Of a DNA stretch of 64,000 bases, positions 24,501 to 33,700 are shown piece by piece. The stretch comes from Elysia chlorotica (lineage: Eukaryota; Mollusca; Gastropoda; Plakobranchidae), in NCBI GenBank assembly GCA_003991915.1, contig RQTK01000677.1:43501-107500 (forward strand), read 5' to 3'. The translations under genes were made by a program, and so were the position numbers. A model generated the notes under the pieces. It saw only the letters and a program-made list of their open reading frames with translations. It had not been told where the DNA came from and did no database searches. Each line of letters starts with the position of its first letter. The stretch's first letter is position 1.

Positions 24501-27500
24501 CTCTCGTCATCGTCCCCACTAGAGAGGTGCGGTATAATAATAACAATAAACTTTATTTCTGTAGCGCTCTACTTCAAACATGCTTAGGCTCCAAACTCTT
24601 TTCATTCAAAAACACATGTGCATTTTAACAACAACTGTAAGAACTTTACAGATAGTTATAAATATATACAAAATCAAAATACTGGTATTACATCATCAGT
24701 ATCTGTTCTTCTTCACATTGTTTCTTTAGTATTTATTTTTCATTAATTAATTAAACGTTTTCTTATCAAACTATTCAAAGCCTCAGTAGGACTGGTTGAT
24801 GAGGTGTTGAAAATGAGAGGCAAATGCTTACTTAGTTGACCAATCTCTCCACCAAGTACCTCAGGCTCTTAAGTGCTTGCAAGACGGTAGAAAGTTTACT
24901 GTTAGGGTTAACAAAGAAACCTTAGCCCATTTACACTTTACTTTACAGCTCAGTAAAATAACGAACTTTAGGTTCATCATTGGCTACACTTTCAGTGCAG
25001 CTTTATTAAAGTTATGGATTTTGTTTCGCTAAAAAAAAAAGCGTTTCCCCAATTTGTTATGCATTTTAACAGCAACTATAAGAACTTAACAGATAGTTAT
25101 AAATATATGCAAAACTATCATCAGTATCTGCTTTTCTTCATTGGAGACCAGTGGTCAAAGTAAGAATGTGAATCAGTCGGAAAAGTTTTAGTTTTGCCCT
25201 GGACGTTTTGTAATTCATTATGCAAATAATGGGTGCATTTTCATAAACAATATATTTGTTAGAAAGGCTAGATTGCAGCTCTTAAAACATGACATAGAGT
25301 ACTTTTACATTCACGAATCAATTAAGATGAAGGTATGACAGAAAACGTGTAGAAATTTATGGATAAAACAGTCATCAACTTAATTGAGTAATGAAGGACT
25401 AAAAAAAAAGTGTTTTAAACATGGAAAACATTTGCTATGTATTTATGGTCTTGTAAGGTGTTTAGATGATGTGTTTTAAATGAAGGATATTCTTTTATCT
25501 CCCATCTTTTGTTTTACAGCTGGCCATACAGAGTCATGACTTGTTCCAGAAACTTCTTCGGGTAAGCTGTGGAAAGATTTCTTCTCAACCACTGAAGCCC
25601 TTACAAATACAGTAGTGCATTTCACTATGTAAAGTTAATCACTTCTTCTTGGGTTTAAGGGGTCATGGGAATGTGTGAACTTGGATAAAGAGGAAGAGAG
25701 GGGCGAGCTTGGGTTACAAAATAACTGTTAGTCAACCTGTATAGCATTGTGCTGCGCCAGTCAGAAATTAGTGACACAGTAGTTTGGTCCCAGGGTAGGT
25801 TGAGACAAAGGAGACGAACATGTTTTGTGATACAGTGAGTCATTATGCAGTGGGTAAGGGCTAATCAACCATCATGCAGTAAAAAAAGTACAGCAATGGC
25901 ATTGGTCATCCTTCTGATGAATGAAGTGCAACTGACAATAGAGAGATGGGGCAGGAATGAAAAGAGAGAGAGACGGGGGGGGGAGAGGGGGAGGCTGTTA
26001 ATATGGGGTGTTGATAGTCTCAGACTCTTATTTGGAGTGTAACCATACACAAAGAAAGACTGAGAGAAAAAAAACCTGACACAAACAAAATAAACAACAA
26101 AACCAATGAACTAACAAAAGCCTATTTCAAGGCTCACGGGTCATGTTAATTTTATTTTTAAAAGGGAGGTAGTAAGTGGTAAATTGGATTTTTCGGTAGT
26201 TTCCTAAGCATGGAGCTTGCTTACAACTGTGATCTTACTTCTGAAACCAAAAGTCCTCCTGTAGTCATGTTTTACCTTGCAATGGAATTCACATAAAATC
26301 AACACTTTGAAAATCAACTTAAAATACACATCACATGGCAGTTTTTAGTATAGATTTTTCCTTCTTTGTTGAAGTAACTTCAAACTAGATAAGGTGAACT
26401 CTTGCTTTAAGTCAACACTTTTTTCTAGGCCCAAGAGATTGACTTTATGAGGGTTCTACTGTATTATTTCATGGACAATGTTCAAGAAATAAATTAAATA
26501 GCTAAGTATGAAACCATCTCTCAAGTTCAAACAAGCAAATTATATGATTTGAAATACAAATTTTAAGCAATGTTCACACAGCTGCGTTTCTTTTTGAAAG
26601 TAGTCACTAGTATCGTTTAATTTTACATATCGGTAAATTATGCTTTAACCTTGTCAAGAAAGTGTGTGTTATTGTGAAGGTCTACAATGCTCACAGTGAT
26701 TTCTGTCATAAAGCTGTTTAACTCTAAGCAATGTATATTTTTTTAAAGTTATTTTCTTCTTTCGTTTACTTTATTTGAAAAAAAAAAAATGTAGGCGTTG
26801 ACATGACTATGCTGAAACTTTGATGTACAATTTTGTTATAGGAAATAAAGAACTATGTAGAAATTATATTATTAAAACTTAGGCCTCTGTCCCTCAAATT
26901 TTAATGGTGATATTTTTGTCTTTTCTATCTGAATAAATCAAAGTTATAGGTCTTATTTTGTATACTAAACTGGTTGATATTTCACACCATTGCTTTATGG
27001 TGAAAATTGTGAAAAGAGCAATATATTGGACATATAATTAAATATGAATTTGTGAGGGTTCTGTTAGTCGTAGTGTATTTAGGCAATTTCTTTCATAAAG
27101 GGTTCTTTTTGAAAGAAATGATAAACGTCAGTATATAATTTTTTTAAAGTAATGTTTATTTATTTCTCTTGTTCCAGTCATTTGTGTGGATTGTATCTGG
27201 CTGTTTGATGGGCGGCGAAAAACGAAAAGCAGAAAAATCGAGGTTGGCTTGCACATTTAATGAATCTTGTTGTTCCTTGCCAAATATTGTGGTTTCTTTA
27301 GTCCATAGTCAACAACTTGGCTGTTTTGTGGATGTGTACCAAGACTTACACCACACAAAGACAGAGCAGGGATATCAGGACTTTTGTCTCAGCCGATTAC
27401 CTTTTCCAATTTGTATTTTAACCTTATAAACATCACTCACAAAGTGAAACAAAAAGAAAAAAGGTTACTTTTCGCACATTGCTGGTGATCCAAGTCTAAT

Positions 27501-30500
27501 GAAGCAGCTGTTCCAATCGGTTGTCCCAGGAGAGAGATTGGAGGATTGGCAACAGATGTTACTTACAGAATGGTTACTTAGCGTCCAAAGTCAGCACTAT
27601 ATAGCATATACTGTTGACAGGTACTAAGACTAATTCTCACAATTTTACATGTTGCTACACAGAGACAGTGCTGGGAGATCTGGTCACAATTTACCGACAC
27701 TGGTATCGTCCAACTAAGGGGGTGGATTGGACAACTACCTTTTTTTTTTGCCAAGCATGGGGGTTCGAACTAGGGACTTTTTCTCCGAAAAGAATTAATA
27801 AAGCATTTCTTATCATATGTTAACCTTTTCACATTGCAAGATTTAAGGCCTATCTCTCATGTGCACACTATTTTGGGGAATTTTCCAACATTCATAACTT
27901 AAAAGCTTTGATTTTCATTATTTCGAAATAGAAGGGTGCGTAGATTAATATAAAGAGGTGCTAGCATAAGAGAATATCAATGCATACAACAAGTGTGTGG
28001 CATGATGGGAAAAGGTTAGTAAAGTAGTTTTTATCTTATCTTCTCTTTATTCTATCTGTACTGTGCCAGGGGGTCGCGGACTCTGGGGACTCGTCCTCTA
28101 CTGGCTGGGTCGGTGCGAGTTTAATATGACCTGCTGAGACAGTCATGGTATTCCTGCACTGTTTCCGTGTATCAGCACATAAAATTGTCACATGTCAGTC
28201 TTGTAGTCTTGGATCACGTGCACAATATAGACTATATAGCGCTAATATTGCACATTAAACAATCAACTCAGCTTAGTTCTTTTCCATTTTCTCTCCTACC
28301 CCAGACTGCGGAAAGGCATCAACGTGCTGGTTGCCACGCCGGGCCGCCTCATGGACCACATCAACACGACAGGCGTCCTGTCGCTGGCCAGAGTGCGCTG
28401 GCTCGTCATTGACGAGGCTGACAGGTGAGACGCTGACATGCTACACATGCGGTTTTGTTGTTTTTGTTTGGTTTGTATGGTTTTAATAACATATTGCAAG
28501 GTGGAATCTTATTTAGCACAAACCTTGTCTAAGAAAAACTATGGCTTTCTATAAATTATTTTGAAGGCATTTTAATAAAATCACCCCCCAATTCAAAAAA
28601 ATACCTTTCATGGACAGTCTGTCTCGATTCACAAACGCATCGAACAAGAACCTGTCTAAGATGGAAATATTCAGACGGACTGAAGACAGAGAGGCTTGGA
28701 AATCCCTGATCGTCGATGTCTGACACCTGAATGAATGAATAACATATTGCATGGCGGAATCTTATTTAGCACAAACCTTGTCTAAGAAAAACTATGGCTT
28801 TCTATAAACTATTTTGAAGACATTTTAATAAAATCACCCCCCCCCCAAAAGGAAATTTTTAACAGAAAATAGCAGAATTTTAGCTACTCTCACTTTTCAC
28901 ACTATAATCATCCTCACAAAAGAAAAAAAAATAAATTAAGAATAACACTGGAACAATTTTCTTTTCATCTAATTTCTCTTTAAAAATCATGTGTTTAGAA
29001 ATAGTCTTAGAGCCCCTAAATGTTTTTATTGTAACTCATTTATGAGTTTTCCCAGGAAGGATTGAAGTTAGTTCATTCTACAGAAAAAGAAATCAATAAC
29101 AATCAAATTTTAATTGGATCTTAATCCTGTTATTAATTATTAGTAGCTACAAACCTGATTAACATGTATTGTTTTTATGCATAGCAATTATTTCATTTTT
29201 ATTTTAAGAGACGTCCGACGAACTCTACCCTATGCAGAAAGATGTGGCTTTGATAATGAACGCGCTGAAGGCGCAGTGTCCAGACCCACCCCAGACAGTA
29301 CTCCTCTCAGCCACGCTTTCTCAAGGTTGGTGCCTCGGTAACTGTAGTAACCTGAGAATAAAATAGTGGTTTGTGCGTAAGATATTCAGTGTTTAGGTAC
29401 GGTCCTCTGTCAACTGTCATTTTGATATCAAAAAAATTTGGACAATTTTAATTAAAAATCAGATATTTACTCTGAGATTCTAAGCTAGGAGTTTCTAAGC
29501 TTGGAGAGCTAGATGTGTTGTTTCAACTGGGGGCGAGTTTCATGTTTCACTCTGTATACTCTACAGCTATTGAATCAGCGCAGAGCAAGTTGCTTTTACA
29601 AAATCCACAGTCTCATTTAAATATTAAGAAATAATTGTTCATACCACATGATCCATAATTTTATTTCAACTGGCTGTTATGACTCTCGCCAAATTTTCAA
29701 ACAGGGCGAATATTTGCCTATTATGACTAATGTTGAAAGTTATAAAGATTTTTTTAAAACCCTAATATTAAAAAAAAGGGGTTATAGATGCAGAGTATAT
29801 CACTTTCTAAATAGGCGGGTTAAGTCTTCAGCTGCCTGTTTTTTTTTAAGTTAAAATGGTTGATATACTTTGTTGACAGTGATTCATTCCTTTAAAATTG
29901 TATTTTCTCTAGCAGTTCATACCAAATGAGGGGATCAAACTTGCTAAGTGGTAGTGGGTTGGTCTCCCAGTCCGGAGGTCCCAGGTTTAAAATCCGTGAT
30001 TGGTCAGAAATTTATTTTGGCCAATTTGTTCCACTTCTGGTTGGGTTGGTGTCATTATAGTCTGACCGGCTGAGACAGGAGTCATGATGTCCCCGCACTG
30101 TGTCTTTGTAGCAGCATGTAAATTGTCCAACGTTAGTCTTGGGAACTGTCCACAGCATAGCCTTTATTGTGCTGATGTTGGACTCCAACCAACAATACCC
30201 ATTGATCCTTTTTTTTTAATTCATCAGGTGTGGAGCGACTGTCCAGCATCACTTTAAGCAACCCAGAGCGTGTCAATGTGTCGGACCACGCGGGATCCGC
30301 CTCAGCAACGGCAGGTGAAGCATCCTCGCCATCAGCGCCACCTAATGGTGTCACAACATCTCCCGACACGGAAAGTTTCTCCCTGCCATCCCAGCTGAAG
30401 CAACACTTCCTGGTCACGCCTTGCAAATTGCGCCTGGTCCTGCTAGCGGGGCTCGTCTTGTGGAAGTGCAAGGTCTGTGTGTGTGTGTGTGTGTTTTTTT

Positions 30501-30658
30501 TAAGTCTTTGTGTATACATTCACAACTATGGCTGAATATAAATCCTAAATCCTTTTTTTTTAACTTTGCAGTCTCTGTTTAACATAAACTTGGGATAAAA
30601 TATACTTTAATTCTCCTAAATGTCTATGATTTTCCTCTATCAATGTCTGTAAGAAAAG

Positions 30659-30703
<45 letters not shown>

Positions 30704-33700
30704 TTGATCTTCTTTTCTCTCTCCCTCTCTCTTTCTTTCTTCTTTTTCTTTTCCCCTTCTCTTCCTCTCCCTCTCCCCTCCCTCTCTCACTTTCTCTATC
30801 TATCTATCTCTATCTATCTCTCTCTATTTCTCTTTTTATTATTATTATTATTTTTTTTGCCTTTCTCTCTCGCTTTGGTTCTCTGTCTCTCTATCTTTCT
30901 CTTTTTCTTATTCTTCTTTTCCCGCTCTCTCTCCTGTCTCTTTCTCCCTTTCCCCCTCTCTCTCTCCTTATCTATCTATCTATCTATCTATCAATCTATC
31001 TATCTATCTTCCTCTGAATTTAATGTCTCATAGATTCACAAGTACTATTCTACATCATACATGACAATCATTTATTGCTGTAGCTTTATACGACAATGGC
31101 GCAGATTCATTTCTGCCAGGGTATTATTTGCTTCCTTTTTATTTTAAGTAAGAGGATAACCAAATATTTCTGTATTTTATATCATATACACAAAAAGAAA
31201 AACAAATATAGAATTAGGTATGCTTGTCACATGATGTAGAATAAAATCAAAAACAAATAAAGTTTCATATGTTATCTTAATTTTGTTTCATCTAAACCAG
31301 TACTCAAAGCCGTGCAGTAAAATGATTGTCTTTCTATCAACGCAAGACGCAGTGGAATTTCATGCTCAGCTTTTCGCTCAAGTTCTCGGGTGTAAACGCA
31401 CCATTCAGAAAAAACTGTCAGATCTCGCAGATGTCGGTGATAGCGATGACGACAATGCCGATGCTGAAGAGGAAAACAACTCCAGTAATGAAGAAAGTGA
31501 TGATGAATCCACTATAGGAAAGACGAAGACGCAAGGCCTGCAGGTGTTCAAGCTGCACGGTGACATGCCTCAGAAGGATCGATCAAAAACCTTCCAGGAC
31601 TTCACGGCAACGTCCTCTGGTGTACTGCTGTGCACAGTAGGTTAAAAAAGATCTACTATTGAAACGCTTGCAAACTTCTGAACACGTTTATTTGTGTTTT
31701 ATGTTTCAATTTTTCAACACTTAAAATGTTGAACTACCTTTTTAGACAATGGTAGAGATTTATAATCAAGAATTTATAGATTTTAGTGAAGCACCATTTG
31801 AAAAATTTTTTTGGTAGTTTAATTTACCTTCCACATTCTAGTTTTGTACTCATCACATTCTATTTTTAACCCTCCTTCTCTAGGACGTAGCTGCGAGGGG
31901 CCTTGACCTTCCCCACGTTGACTGGATTGTGCAGTACACATCGCCAGGGGCAACGGTCGACTACATTCACCGCGTTGGGCGCACAGCCAGGGCTGGCTCG
32001 CTCGGACACTCGCTTCTTTTCCTCATGCCCTCGGAGGTCGGCTACGTGACGGAGCTCAACAGATACAGGATCAGGTGAGGCACAGCTTAAGTACTTCAGA
32101 TAAACAACTTAATGGACTCACACTCACAGTGATTTTAACAGCAATCTCATGAAACCACACTGTTTTTATTTATTTATTTTTTTTTTTTCCAAAATTCCTA
32201 TCTGTTGAAGCATAAAGAAAGAACGAAATTCTTGCAGGTTTGAACACTTCCTCTTTTTTTATTTTAATTAAAATGTCTACACTCACTGCCTTGCATGGGA
32301 TGTGATTTGGTTGAGTTAACCTCTTCACATAGTATGATTCAATGTCTAATCCTCGTATGTGCACTATTCGAGTGAATTTTGTAAGAATTTATACAACTTA
32401 CAAGGTGAAAAAAGCTTTGAATCTTATTATTTTGAAATGGAAGATGTGCATGTTAATGCAAAAAAGTGCTGGCACAATAGCATATCAATGTACACAACAA
32501 GTGTGTGTGGCGTGACGGGAAAGGATGATTTATACATGTTGATGAGCAATTCAGGTAGAGTGACACAAATTTAATTTTTGAAATCAGATCTAAAACAGAT
32601 ATAAGGTAAGCTGAGACACAAAACTGGTAGCTTTAAACCTCAAATAATTTGTTCGTCTAACAAATATAAGAAGCTTTGATCTCTCTCTCTCTTGCAAAAA
32701 AGAATAAAATGTGTTTTTCTTTAATCTAAGAGTTCTAAGCGGCAACATCCCATAACTTTTATGTTATTTCTACCAGCTTGACACAGTTCGATCAGTCAAA
32801 AATTCTCAGATGTTTACTTCAAAACATCTCAGACCTCCCGAAACCAACTAGCAATACGTCAGGGGTAAGTAACTCTAAACTTGTTTGTGTGAGATCTTTA
32901 AGGTGCAGAACCTTGCATAAGACAGAGTTTGCTCCATAGTATAAATTATTTTAATTTTCCAGGGATTGACTCCCATTTAATGTTGCAACATTAATGCCTT
33001 TAGAAAAAAGCTACAACATTCATAGATTTTCATGTATCATTCCGTAATGATTGAGTAATACTGGTTATTGCTTTCAAGGAATACACTTTGGAAAACTTTT
33101 TCTTTGATTTTATCTGAGATTGATATTTAGATTCATGTGATAAAACTTTCATTAAACATAATGGTGCTTGATATAAAAATCTTTAAAAAAAATTGAAATA
33201 GATTAGTTTGCTAAACAATAAGGCCTAATGAGTGTGGTCTGCATTGTGCCTTTGAAAAAAGACAAGATTAACATCTTTCTTATAAAAAAGTCAAAAAAGA
33301 ATACATGACATAAAACTTGTCAAAGATTACACAATTTTCCATGTTTGGATGTTAAAAACTTAAAAGATAGATTGTTTTGGGTCATGTTTGTTCAAACTTT
33401 GTACTATGAAGGTAAAGTACAACTAGGATTCAACAAACTACCGTATTTTCTTGATTTCCAATAGTTGGTGGCTGCAAGGTTTGTTGAACCATGTGTGGCT
33501 CACTACTGCCAATAGTCTATCTCCATTACATTAATTGTGTACCTAGTGTTGAGTCAGTCACACACCCACTCATGTACCTCTAACTTTCCCTTTGTCTCTA
33601 CTTTCCCACTTTTACTTTACTTACTTTAAATAGGTAAAGTATCTGTCCATTGAATGTAGGGTGTTCTTAAAGTCTGAGATTGTTGCATGCGAGTTCTAAT

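Noticed and set aside
30133..30519. Antisense 128-codon frame over DDX31 exon 10
   Set aside because: The plus-strand exon has matching splice sites and continues the helicase; the antisense frame is incidental.
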